The position numbers and the translations under genes are program-made. DNA of 64,000 nt from Synechococcus sp. GreenBA-s (GTDB lineage Bacteria; Cyanobacteriota; Cyanobacteriia; PCC-6307; Cyanobiaceae): the NCBI RefSeq assembly GCF_024345855.1, contig NZ_JAGQBX010000001.1, forward strand, positions 1 to 64,000, read 5' to 3'. Below, piece by piece: positions 32,788 through 40,332 of this stretch. The notes under the pieces were generated by a model. It had not been told where the DNA came from and did not search any database. It saw only the letters and a program-made list of their open reading frames with translations. Each line of letters begins with the position of its first letter. Position 1 is the first letter of the stretch.

Positions 32788-32861
32788 TCGCCACCGTCGC
32801 CGTGCTGCTCTTTGCCGCCTGGGTCCTTGGAGCGCTGCTCCAACCCGACCTCGCCGACTGA
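32784..32861 (+). CDS. 25-residue membrane micropeptide coupled to the preceding gene
   Basis: ATG 32784 overlaps the preceding TGA. The peptide starts MIATVAVLLFAAWVLGALL and ends QPDLAD, one hydrophobic helix with an acidic C-terminus. This is the size range of photosystem or cytochrome b6f small subunits. The overlap is good evidence for translation, but no homology is recognised. Confidence 0.5.
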   Translation: MIATVAVLLFAAWVLGALLQPDLAD

Positions 32862-32895
32862 GCGCTCCACGTCCACGCCGCTCCGGAATCCCCCT

Positions 32896-33585
32896 TCAGG
32901 ACGGTTGGACCTCGCGCCACCAGCGCTCGACCACCTCCGGGGTGCCATACCAGGTCGGACCGAAGGCGCCGCCATGGGCCACCCCCGGCAGCACCACGGG
33001 GTTGGACCCCTCCAGCACGGCCGAGGCCACCGGCACCAGCCCATCGCCGCGGTCGTCGGCATCGCCGGTGCTGTTGCGGTAGGCCGTCGGCGCCAGGCGC
33101 TGGGCCAGGGGCGTCGCCGCCTCCAGCCTCAGATCTCCCGCCACCGAGACGTAGCGGACCCGATCGCCAAACGCCGCACCCGGTAGCCGCTCCTGCACCA
33201 TCTGGCGGAGCACCGTGGCCTTGAGGGCCGTGTGGGGGCTGCCCAGCATCACCAGGGTGTTGGCCAGGGCCTTGCCGTCGTAGCGGCGTCCCTGGAACGG
33301 GGCTGCATCCAGAAACAGCCGCAGCATGATGCCGCCGGAACTGTGGCCGATCAGCGTCACCCGCCCCGTGGGCGACTGGCGGGCCAGATCGACCACCGCC
33401 CGCTGGACCCGATCCAAGATCCGCGCCCAGCCGAAGGCGAAAACGGTGAGCAGCCAGTCGAGCTTGCTCACCGCCACCACCCGCACCGGCTGGCCGGCCA
33501 GCTGCTCCAGCCGCTCGGCCATCGGGGCGTAGGCCTCCGGGCTGATCAGAAAGCCACCGAGGATCACGATCGGCTGCGGAACCAT
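32896..33585 (-). CDS. Lipase-like alpha/beta hydrolase
   Basis: From the ATG at 33585 the protein is 229 residues and starts MVPQPIVILGGFLISPEAYAPMAERLEQL. The nucleophile elbow is VTLIGHSSGGIMLRLFL, and the late part DDRGDGLVPVASAVLEGSNPVVLPGVAHGG supplies Asp and His. It resembles plant/cyanobacterial PGAP1-like or triacylglycerol-lipase-like esterases. The longer frame to 33750 has no family match. It faces the Hli micro-operon tail to tail. Confidence 0.85.
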   Translation of the reverse strand: MVPQPIVILGGFLISPEAYAPMAERLEQLAGQPVRVVAVSKLDWLLTVFAFGWARILDRVQRAVVDLARQSPTGRVTLIGHSSGGIMLRLFLDAAPFQGRRYDGKALANTLVMLGSPHTALKATVLRQMVQERLPGAAFGDRVRYVSVAGDLRLEAATPLAQRLAPTAYRNSTGDADDRGDGLVPVASAVLEGSNPVVLPGVAHGGAFGPTWYGTPEVVERWWREVQPS

Positions 33586-34016
33586 GGACGGGGGCGGGCG
33601 GACGGCACCGCAGCAGCATGCCCAAGGGCCATGACCAGGGAGGGGGGCAAGGAGCTGGGGATCGGTGCAGCGGGTTGGCGCCGCGAGGAACCAGCAGAAC
33701 GACGCCTCAGACGAAGAATGACAACGGGCAGCGTGGGGATTGGCTGCCATCCACCATCACAAAGCGGCCCAGATTCACACCCAGAACGTCAACGGGGCGC
33801 GTCAGCCGCACTCTCCCAGCCCTGGCGCGCGAGCCGAGGCTTGCAACAGCGCCGACCTATGCCGTGCACCGCTGCGGGCTGCTGCAGCGCCTATCACTGA
33901 CAGGCACATCAACCCCGCTTCAGGCGACACAGACGGTGGTGGGATAACCGACCACCCACCCAGGGGCTCCATTCAGAACAGGGCTGCTACAGTATGTGAC
34001 AAATGAGGGAACCGTG
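33586..34016. other. Upstream region of ocp
   Basis: I see no gene. The segment ends in GAGGGAACCGTG just before the ocp ATG, giving a GAGGGA ribosome site. The ocp promoter should lie within about 33900-34000, but no clear -35/-10 pair stands out. Confidence 0.5.
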
Positions 34017-34970
34017 ATGTTCACACTTGAAAGGGCTACACAAATCTTTCCTGAAACGCTGTCCGCCGATCTCGTGCCCGCCATCACGGCACGTTTTCGC
34101 CTGCTCAGCGCCGAAGACCAGCTCGCCCTGATCTGGTACGCCTATCTGGAGATGGGCAGCACCATCACCGTGGCCGCCCCCGGTGCCGCCCGGATGCAGT
34201 TCGCCGAGCCGGTGCTCAACCAGATCAAGGCCATGTCCTTCGCGGAGCAGAGCCAGGTGATGTGCGATCTCGCCAATCGCACCGATACCCCCATCGGCCG
34301 CACCTATGCCTACTGGTCGGTCAACATCAAGCTGGGCTTCTGGTATCAGCTGGGTGAGTGGATGGCTGCTGGGCTCGTGGCACCGATTCCCGAGGGCTAT
34401 CAGCTGTCCGCCAACGCATCGGCCGTGCTGAGTTCCGTGAAGGAGGTGGATCAGGGCCAGCAGATCACCCTGCTGCGCAACTTCGTGGTGGACATGGGCT
34501 ATGACCCCCAGAAGGGTGAAGGCCAGCGGGTGATGGAACCCGTGGCTGCACCCACGCCGGAGGAGCAGCGCAAGAAGGTGTTCATCGAAGGGGTGATCAA
34601 TCCCACGGTGAACAACTACATGGATCTGCTCAATGCCAACGATTTCGACAGTCTGATTGAGCTGTTCCTCCCCGACGGCGCCCTTCAGGCCCCCTTCCAG
34701 AAGCCGATCGTGGGCCGTGAGGCCATCCTGCGCTTCTTCCGGGAGGACTGCCAGAACCTGCGTCTGCTGCCCGAGCGCGGCTACGCCGAGCCCACGGAAG
34801 GCGATTTCACCCAGATCAAGGTGACCGGCAAGGTGCAGACCCCCTGGTTCGGTGCCGGCATCGGCATGAACGTGGCCTGGCGCTTCCTGCTCAACCCCGA
34901 GGGCAAGATCTACTTCGTGGCCATCGATCTGCTCGCTTCGCCGGCGGAGCTGCTGAAGTTCGCCCGTTGA
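34017..34970 (+). CDS. ocp: Orange carotenoid protein
   Basis: The 317-residue protein starts MFTLERATQIFPETLSADLVP. The helical N-terminal carotenoid domain includes EDQLALIWYAYLEMG, MCDLANRTDTPIGRTYAYWSVNIKLGFWYQLG (the conserved Trp pair near 100-109) and LVAPIPEGYQLSANA. After a linker comes the NTF2-like domain (NNYMDLLNANDFDSLIELF ... GKVQTPWFGAGIGMNVAWRFLLNPEGKIYFVAIDLLASPAELL) with the ketocarotenoid-contacting Tyr/Trp. OCP quenches phycobilisome energy in strong blue light. It is full-length, and frp downstream suggests the OCP1 class. Confidence 0.98.
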   Translation: MFTLERATQIFPETLSADLVPAITARFRLLSAEDQLALIWYAYLEMGSTITVAAPGAARMQFAEPVLNQIKAMSFAEQSQVMCDLANRTDTPIGRTYAYWSVNIKLGFWYQLGEWMAAGLVAPIPEGYQLSANASAVLSSVKEVDQGQQITLLRNFVVDMGYDPQKGEGQRVMEPVAAPTPEEQRKKVFIEGVINPTVNNYMDLLNANDFDSLIELFLPDGALQAPFQKPIVGREAILRFFREDCQNLRLLPERGYAEPTEGDFTQIKVTGKVQTPWFGAGIGMNVAWRFLLNPEGKIYFVAIDLLASPAELLKFAR

Positions 34971-35737
34971 GTGGCATCACCCGCCTGAGCAATCCCACCC
35001 GAACGGGATTGCTCCTGGCCACACTGATCCTGCTGGGCTGGCTGGTCTCCCTGATCGGTCTGCTCAGCATTGATCTGTCCAGACGTCCTGGGCTGGTGAT
35101 CCTGGCGGCGGTGGTGGGGCGGACTCTGCTGCAGACCGGCCTGTTCATCGTCGGCCACGACGCCATGCACCGGGTGCTGCTGCCCGAGCGGGTGGGCTGG
35201 AACGATCGCCTGGGTGCCCTAGTTCTCGCCCTCTATGCCGCCTTGCCCTATCGGCAGTGCCGGCACAATCACCAGCGCCACCACCGCTTCCAGGCCACGG
35301 CCAGGGATCCCGATTTCTGCAGCGACCCCGGGGCCGGAGCGCTGGGCTGGTATCGGCAGTTCATGGCCGGCTACCTGACGGCAGGCCAGATGGCACGGCT
35401 GCTGGGCAGCTGGGCACTGCTGACCCTGGTGGCCTGCCACCACAACCCCACGGGCTGGCTGAACGTGCTGCTGGTCTGCACGCTGCCCCTGCTGCTGAGC
35501 TCGCTGCAGCTGTTTGTCTTCGGCACCTATCTGCCGCACCGGGTCCAGCGCGCCCCGCTGCTTCGGGCCAAGTCCGACAGCCTGGACCTGCCCCCCTGGC
35601 TGTCGTTGCTGGCCTGCTTCCATTTCGGCTATCACCGGGAACATCACGACAGGCCCGCTCTGGCCTGGTTCCAGCTGCCCGCCGAACGGCGGCGCAGCCT
35701 CCAGGCCCAGGCGGCAGGGCCGCTCGCGGTGGCCTGA
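34967..35737 (+). CDS. crtW: Beta-carotene ketolase, CrtW type
   Basis: GTG at 34967 overlaps the ocp stop (GTGA). The 256-residue membrane protein has the di-iron histidine boxes GHDAMHR, CRHNHQRHHRF and YHREHHDRP, plus FGTYLPHRV. These fit CrtW ketolases of the fatty-acid-desaturase superfamily. It would make echinenone/canthaxanthin, the ketocarotenoids OCP needs, which explains the coupling. Length and motifs are intact. Confidence 0.95.
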   Translation: MSGITRLSNPTRTGLLLATLILLGWLVSLIGLLSIDLSRRPGLVILAAVVGRTLLQTGLFIVGHDAMHRVLLPERVGWNDRLGALVLALYAALPYRQCRHNHQRHHRFQATARDPDFCSDPGAGALGWYRQFMAGYLTAGQMARLLGSWALLTLVACHHNPTGWLNVLLVCTLPLLLSSLQLFVFGTYLPHRVQRAPLLRAKSDSLDLPPWLSLLACFHFGYHREHHDRPALAWFQLPAERRRSLQAQAAGPLAVA

Positions 35738-35775
35738 CGACGCGACTAGCGTCGCGGGCTGGGAGCTCTCAACCG

Positions 35776-36123
35776 ATGGTGGAAACGATGCGCGAAGGCT
35801 GGACAGAGCTGGAGGGGTGGACCGACCCTGAGCAGAGCGTCGCCAAGGACGCTTTTGAGCGCGCCTATGGCCGCGCTGTGGAGCGGCTGGTAGACGCGCT
35901 GCGGAGCAGGGCTGCAGGGCTGCACTCAGCAGAGAGTGTGTGGCAGCTGCACGATTATCTCAGTATCGAGCGGCACACGATGGAAGGCCGCTTCGACTTC
36001 CGCCTCGATGGCATCCTGTTCGTGTTCGCCAGTCTGGTGAAGGACGACCTGCTGACGATCGACGAATTGGCGGGTCTGGACGCCGAGAAACTGGCCAAGA
36101 TCGCAGCCATGTCGCGCTTCTAA
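35776..36123 (+). CDS. frp: Fluorescence recovery protein
   Basis: The 115-residue protein (MVETMREGWTELEGWTDPEQSVAKDAFERAYGRAVERLV) has the FRP core ESVWQLHDYLSIERHTMEG with the Trp, Asp and Arg that contact OCP. It continues FRLDGILFVFASLVKDDLLTIDELAGLDAEKLAKIAAMSRF. FRP dimers speed the return of active OCP to the orange form. It follows crtW by 38 nt, completing an ocp-crtW-frp unit. Confidence 0.96.
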   Translation: MVETMREGWTELEGWTDPEQSVAKDAFERAYGRAVERLVDALRSRAAGLHSAESVWQLHDYLSIERHTMEGRFDFRLDGILFVFASLVKDDLLTIDELAGLDAEKLAKIAAMSRF

Positions 36124-36130
36124 ATCGCGG

Positions 36131-36286
36131 TCATGGCTTGGCGGTTGCGGGGGTAGCCGGGGCAGCGGGGGGCTGAGGGGCGGTGATCGACTCCTCCATG
36201 CCCAGATCGATCTCCCCGATCCAGAGCCCAAGGCCAGCCAGGCAGGCCAGAGCCGCCAGCAGCAGGCCCACGTGACGGCGATCCAT
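36131..36286 (-). CDS. 51-residue membrane-anchored protein
   Basis: MDRRHVGLLLAALACLAGLG starts a single N-terminal anchor, followed by LWIGEIDLGMEESITAP and a Pro/Ala-rich tail. No family is recognised. It sits 4 nt downstream of the peroxiredoxin-like gene on the same strand and converges on frp. Confidence 0.6.
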   Translation of the reverse strand: MDRRHVGLLLAALACLAGLGLWIGEIDLGMEESITAPQPPAAPATPATAKP

Positions 36287-36290
36287 GGCG

Positions 36291-36977
36291 CTAGGTCTCC
36301 AGGAAGGGATCGAGAAAGCTCAACGGCCGCGCCATCGTCTCGGAGAAACCGAGAATCCCGCGGTCGCGGTGGCTGTAGAGCACGGTGTCGTCGCTCTCCA
36401 GCAGATAGGTGCCGCCGCGCTGGGTGATGAAGTCGTCGCGGGGCACGTAGGTGCGCCAGTTGCCGAGCACCTCCAACATGTTGCGCAGCCGCACCGTGGC
36501 CAGCTCAAACGGTCGCTGGAAGCCCTCCCCGCCGGCCAGGGCAAACAGGGGTGAGTCCAGGCGCTGGGGGGCGCGGCGGTCGCCGGTGTAGCCACGCAGC
36601 ACTTCGGCAAGGGTGCCGGGCGAGCCGATGCCCGCACACATCAACAGCAGCGCCGGCCAGGCGCCACCGGGGGTGGTCGGCCCTGGGTAGAGCCCCAGGG
36701 CCCGGTGCAGCTCCGGGGTGGCTTCCACCTGCAGCCGTTCGGCGGGAAAGCCTGTGAAGCCGCAGAAGCGCTGGCGGCCGGCCTCGTCGCCGATGCCGAT
36801 GGCAACGACCTCGATGCCGGCGGCCTGGAGGCGGGGCAGCAGCGGCACCAGGGCCTGGGCGTATTCGAGGCTGTCGAAGTCCCCCAGCTGGGACAGCAGC
36901 AGCACCAGCCGCCGGCGCCCGGGGTCCAGGGCCGGCCGCTGGGCCAGGCGTTGCAGCAGCGGTTCAGGGGCCTTCAT
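36291..36977 (-). CDS. Peroxiredoxin-like (AhpC/TSA-related, PRXL2-type) protein
   Basis: The 228-residue protein has a thioredoxin-like fold: RLVLLLSQLGDFDSLEYAQALVPLLPRLQAAGIEVVAIGIGDE, FCGFTGFPAERLQVEATPELHRALGL, and GGTYLLESDDTVLYSHRDRGILGFSE. The first active-site Cys is replaced (LSQLGDFD), so it is not a standard peroxidase. Cyanobacterial and plant homologues of this AhpC/TSA-like group are uncharacterised. Start ATG 36977 gives a normal length. Confidence 0.8.
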   Translation of the reverse strand: MKAPEPLLQRLAQRPALDPGRRRLVLLLSQLGDFDSLEYAQALVPLLPRLQAAGIEVVAIGIGDEAGRQRFCGFTGFPAERLQVEATPELHRALGLYPGPTTPGGAWPALLLMCAGIGSPGTLAEVLRGYTGDRRAPQRLDSPLFALAGGEGFQRPFELATVRLRNMLEVLGNWRTYVPRDDFITQRGGTYLLESDDTVLYSHRDRGILGFSETMARPLSFLDPFLET

Positions 36978-37078
36978 GGCTGCAGCCAGGGGCTCAAACC
37001 GTACCGGGGAGCCGGCTGGACTGGGTCGGGCCAGGGGGACGGCCTGATGGGTCGCGAACGGGCAGGACGCACCGCTCC

Positions 37079-37282
37079 CTACTGGAAGGCCAACCAGTCC
37101 AGCCTTTGGCTCGCTCCATCCTGGCTGGCGTCCACCAGCTCCACGCCCCTGACGGTGCCATCACTCCGATACCAGGGATCGGCGCAGAGGGTGGCAAAGG
37201 CCTGTCGTGCCTCCGCCAGCGACTGGAAGTCCCCAACCTTGACGATGCCCCAGGCGTCATGGGTCTGGATGGTGTAGGTCAT
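37079..37282 (-). CDS. 67-residue conserved-looking protein
   Basis: The frame MTYTIQTHDAWGIVKVGDFQSLAEARQAFATLCADPWYRSDGTVRGVELVD is soluble, with beta-strand and helix alternation. No named family is recognised. The longer frame to 37435 has a low-complexity leader and is rejected. Confidence 0.6.
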   Translation of the reverse strand: MTYTIQTHDAWGIVKVGDFQSLAEARQAFATLCADPWYRSDGTVRGVELVDASQDGASQRLDWLAFQ

Positions 37283-37495
37283 CACCTCGGGTGTGGATGG
37301 GGTGTGGAAGGGGTGTGGAAGCAGTGCCGGTCGGTCGCTCTGGCGGCGGCCGACGCCAACCGCCAGGCGCTCACCATCCTGCTGCTCCCTGGAGCGGGTT
37401 CCGGGGCCCTGGCCCTGAGGCGCCGCTGGGCCCATGGCTCTGAGCCGCAGCGAGCGGCCTCCGCCCGCCAGAGTGCGTCCATCTTCCTTGCCGCC

Positions 37496-37792
37496 ATGAC
37501 GCCGACCCGTGAGCAGATCCTCGCCGCCTCGGCCGGTTGGGTGGCCGTTGTGCTCAACGTGGTCCCCGGGCTGGGGGCCGGCTACCTCTATCAGCGCCGC
37601 TGGAGGGCCTACTGGATCACCTCCGCCCTCGCCACAGCCTGGTTCGTGGCCGGTGCCGTGCTCGCCCAGAACGCCGATGCCGCCGCTGAAGCCCAGAACC
37701 AGCTGGTGGGCCTGATCGGCCTGCTGGCGCTGGCGGCCGTCACCGCCACCGAGGCGGGCCTGGCCGTCAAGCGGGTCCGGGCGGACGGCTGA
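37496..37792 (+). CDS. Small membrane protein with two or three helices
   Basis: The 98-residue protein (MTPTREQILAASAGWVAVVLNVVPGLGAGYLYQRRWRAYWIT) opens like TM2-type proteins with PGxGxxYxxRRWRAYW, then two further helices (ALATAWFVAGAVLAQ and LVGLIGLLALAAVTATEAGLAV). The function is unknown. The upstream open frame back to 37106 overlaps the opposite-strand gene and is not used. Confidence 0.65.
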   Translation: MTPTREQILAASAGWVAVVLNVVPGLGAGYLYQRRWRAYWITSALATAWFVAGAVLAQNADAAAEAQNQLVGLIGLLALAAVTATEAGLAVKRVRADG

Positions 37793-37863
37793 GGCGGCAA
37801 GGGGGCTTCACAGCTGCGTCCGGGCCAGGCAGCGGCTAAGAAAGGGCAGGAACCAAGGCAGGG

Positions 37864-38619
37864 ATGACGCCTGCAGACACCACCGCCGTCGCGTCACGCT
37901 GCACCTGGGATCACAGCGAGGACTTCCTGCTGCTGCCCGGCGATGGCCTGATCCTCGCCAATGGCGATGGGGTGATCACCTACTTCGACCTCAGGGCCCG
38001 TCAGCTGATGGGCCGTGAACCGGGGTGCCGCTGCGGCGATGGGCTCGAGGAGATCTGGCCGGAGCTGGCGGAGGTGCTGGAGGAACACGCGATCGTGGCT
38101 GACCGCTCAGGCCCGGTGGTGACGCGGCTGACCTGCGGGGATCGCCTGCGCACGCTTCACCTGTTCCGCTCCGATTGCGGGATCGGAATCGTGCTGCTGG
38201 CGGATCGCAGCGACGCCCACGGGGCCGCTCACCAGCAGCTGCTGATGCACCAGCGCATCCTGCAGCATGTGCGCGATGCCGTGATCGTGACCACCGCCGA
38301 GCCGGTGGCGACCCCCGGCCCGGTGATTGTCTACGCCAACCCCGCCGCCCTGCGGCAGACCGGCTATCGGCTGGGGGAGGTGCTGGGGCGGAGTCCGCGG
38401 ATCTTCCAGGGGCCCGACACCGATCGCGCGGCCCTGCGAAGTCTCCATGCGGCCATCCAGCACTGGCAGCCGGCCCGGCAGAAGCTGCTGAACTACCGCA
38501 AGGACGGCTCCACCTTCTGGGTGGAGATCGACATCGCCCCCCTGGAAGACAGCGACGGCTGGTACACCTACTGGGTATCGGTGCAGCGCGAATGCCGCGG
38601 ACCGGGACACGCGCCCTGA
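37864..38619 (+). CDS. Two-PAS protein with a LOV-like domain lacking the photoactive cysteine
   Basis: The 251-residue protein has an N-terminal PAS (LILANGDGVITYFDLRARQLMGREPG) and a C-terminal domain close to LOV: VYANPAALRQTGYRLGEVLG-RSPRIFQGPDTDRAALRSL, then QKLLNYRKDGSTFWVEIDIAPLED. LOV photoreceptors have GRNCRFLQGPDTD, and here the flavin-binding Cys is Pro (GRSPRIFQ). No output domain is attached. It may be a flavin redox sensor or an adaptor rather than a light-adduct sensor. Confidence 0.85.
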   Translation: MTPADTTAVASRCTWDHSEDFLLLPGDGLILANGDGVITYFDLRARQLMGREPGCRCGDGLEEIWPELAEVLEEHAIVADRSGPVVTRLTCGDRLRTLHLFRSDCGIGIVLLADRSDAHGAAHQQLLMHQRILQHVRDAVIVTTAEPVATPGPVIVYANPAALRQTGYRLGEVLGRSPRIFQGPDTDRAALRSLHAAIQHWQPARQKLLNYRKDGSTFWVEIDIAPLEDSDGWYTYWVSVQRECRGPGHAP

Positions 38620-38684
38620 CGCCATCGGCAGGGGCCATGGCTGGCACGGGCGTTGTTCGTGGCCCTCGCTGCGGTGAGACGTCG

Positions 38685-39056
38685 TCAGATCGCCGGAGTC
38701 GCGGCCTGGACGGGCAGGCGTTCCGTGCAGGCGCGATCCAGTTCTGCGAGATACTCCCTGGCCGGGAGTTGGGCCATGGCCCTGGCCTCCGCTTCCCGCA
38801 GACGGCGCTGGGGCTGCACCAGCGCCTGCAGTTCCAGTCGGTCCTGCCGGGTCAATCGCCGTTCGATCCGCTCGGCGGGGAGCCATGGTCCGTCGCCCAG
38901 GCCATCGAGATTGGGCTCCTGGCAGCGGGGATGCTGGTTCAGCACGCGGATACCACGGCCTTCAAAGGCGGCGAGCACCTGCTGCCAGGTGGCGGTGTCG
39001 GTGCGTGGCGTGGGGCGCAGAAAGGGCAGGGGAAGGATGAACGCCACCACGGCCAT
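38685..39056 (-). CDS. Exported protein of unknown function
   Basis: From ATG 39056 the protein has 123 residues: a short signal (MAVVAFILPLPFLRPTPRTD), then WQQVLAAFEGRGIRVLNQHPRCQEPNLDGLGD and a charged helical tail (QRRLREAEARAMAQLPAREYLAEL). No family assigned. It follows the YcgJ-like gene on the same strand; a longer frame to 39407 is antisense overlap and rejected. Confidence 0.6.
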   Translation of the reverse strand: MAVVAFILPLPFLRPTPRTDTATWQQVLAAFEGRGIRVLNQHPRCQEPNLDGLGDGPWLPAERIERRLTRQDRLELQALVQPQRRLREAEARAMAQLPAREYLAELDRACTERLPVQAATPAI

Positions 39057-39079
39057 CCACCCCCCGACCCGGGACGCGG

Positions 39080-39823
39080 TCACTGGAACAGGCTGTTGAG
39101 CAGGTTGCCAAGGGCGTTGCCCAGCGCCGCATCCCGGTTGGCAGGGGGACGCATGGCGTTCTGCTGGGTGGCCACCAGCTTGTAGTCCCCGAAGCGGAAG
39201 ATCCCGGTATTGCCGTGATCCACGAAGGTCACCGGCCAGCTCCCCCCGAAGCCATCGCGGATCAGGAAACCGCTGCCCTGCTGCTCGAACACGTAGCGGT
39301 TGCCGTTCTCCAGCCGCACCTCGTAGCGACTCAGGCCGCCCTGCATCACCTGCTTGAGCTGGCAGGAGCCATCGAACACCCGCTGTCCAGCGCGGCTGAG
39401 GCTGCACAGCCCCCGGTCGCGGCTCACCTGGGCCTGGCCAGGGCGCATCCCCCCAGCACCGGTGCCGCCGAACAGTTGCTGCGTCAGACCCGTTGCCACG
39501 CGAGTCGCACTCCAGCCATCGTTCCAGCAGGTGCGACGGGCCACGCTGCAGGCCTGGCCGCTGCTCAGGCGGAAATCGCGGCTGTTGCTCTGGCTGAGGT
39601 TGCGGCTGAGCTGATTGGCCGCCCGCTGTCCGAAAACCTCCTCAGTGATGGCAACGGAAGGGCCATAGCTGTCGTAGCAGGCCCTGCCCACCGAATCGCA
39701 GACCGTTCCCTGGCGTGGGTAGGTGATGCCGACGGGCTGGGCCAGCGCGGCTGACGTGGCGATCACAGGCAGGCAGGCGGCGGCAAGCCGGGCTGCCACG
39801 TGGCGGCGGGACATGGATGGCAA
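39080..39823 (-). CDS. YcgJ-family exported protein
   Basis: The 247-residue protein has a signal (HVAARLAAACLPVIATSAALAQ) and the Cys-containing motif VGITYPRQGTVCDSVGRACYDSYGPSVAITEEVFGQRAANQL, repeated loosely as SGQACSVARRTCWNDGWSATRVATGLTQQLFG. This matches YcgJ-family secreted proteins. The C-terminal half (GLCSLSRAGQRVFDGSCQLKQV ... YEVRLENGNRYVF) is a separate beta-rich region. Role unknown. Confidence 0.75.
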   Translation of the reverse strand: MPSMSRRHVAARLAAACLPVIATSAALAQPVGITYPRQGTVCDSVGRACYDSYGPSVAITEEVFGQRAANQLSRNLSQSNSRDFRLSSGQACSVARRTCWNDGWSATRVATGLTQQLFGGTGAGGMRPGQAQVSRDRGLCSLSRAGQRVFDGSCQLKQVMQGGLSRYEVRLENGNRYVFEQQGSGFLIRDGFGGSWPVTFVDHGNTGIFRFGDYKLVATQQNAMRPPANRDAALGNALGNLLNSLFQ

Positions 39824-39883
39824 CGAACATGTTCTGCCATTGTGTGGCCTGGCGCGTGGGGCCCGAGGGACAGGCCCGCCGGC

Positions 39884-40285
39884 CTATGGGCTGGTGTTCT
39901 CCAGCTGCTCCAGCCCCTTGCGCAGCAGCAGCTGGCCGCCCTCGATCACGCGCTGCTGATCGCTCTTGAACTGACAGCTCGCAGTTCGGAACTGAACCGT
40001 CCGGCTGAAGGGCACGTACCAGAGGGCATCGAGCTTGCAGAAGTTGCGGCCCTTCTTCTGCGGCACGTCCTGGAGCAGCTCACCGCTGAGACAGCGGAAA
40101 CCGGTGCGGTCCTTGCCCTCCCGCAGGCAGGTGCCCAGGTTGCGAACAAAGATCGGCTGCCCCTTCGTCTTGAAGGTCTGGTTGGCGAAACCGGCGAACG
40201 ACACTGGGTCGTAGCTGAAGGGGGCCGCCTGGGCCGCGCCGGACAGCACCCACAGGAGCAGCAGGGGACGAAGCAGACGCAGCAC
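39884..40285 (-). CDS. Small exported Cys-containing protein
   Basis: The 133-residue protein has a clear signal (LRPLLLLWVLSGAAQA) and a mature part with four Cys (LGTCLREGKDRTGFRCLSGELL, FCKLDALWYVPF, TASCQF), probably disulphide bonded. No family recognised. It lies 60 nt before the start of the YcgJ-like gene in the same orientation. Confidence 0.65.
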   Translation of the reverse strand: MLRLLRPLLLLWVLSGAAQAAPFSYDPVSFAGFANQTFKTKGQPIFVRNLGTCLREGKDRTGFRCLSGELLQDVPQKKGRNFCKLDALWYVPFSRTVQFRTASCQFKSDQQRVIEGGQLLLRKGLEQLENTSP

Positions 40286-40332
40286 CGGGGCGGGGCGGAA
40301 TCAGGACGTCCCCATCATCAGGGGTTCGGACC

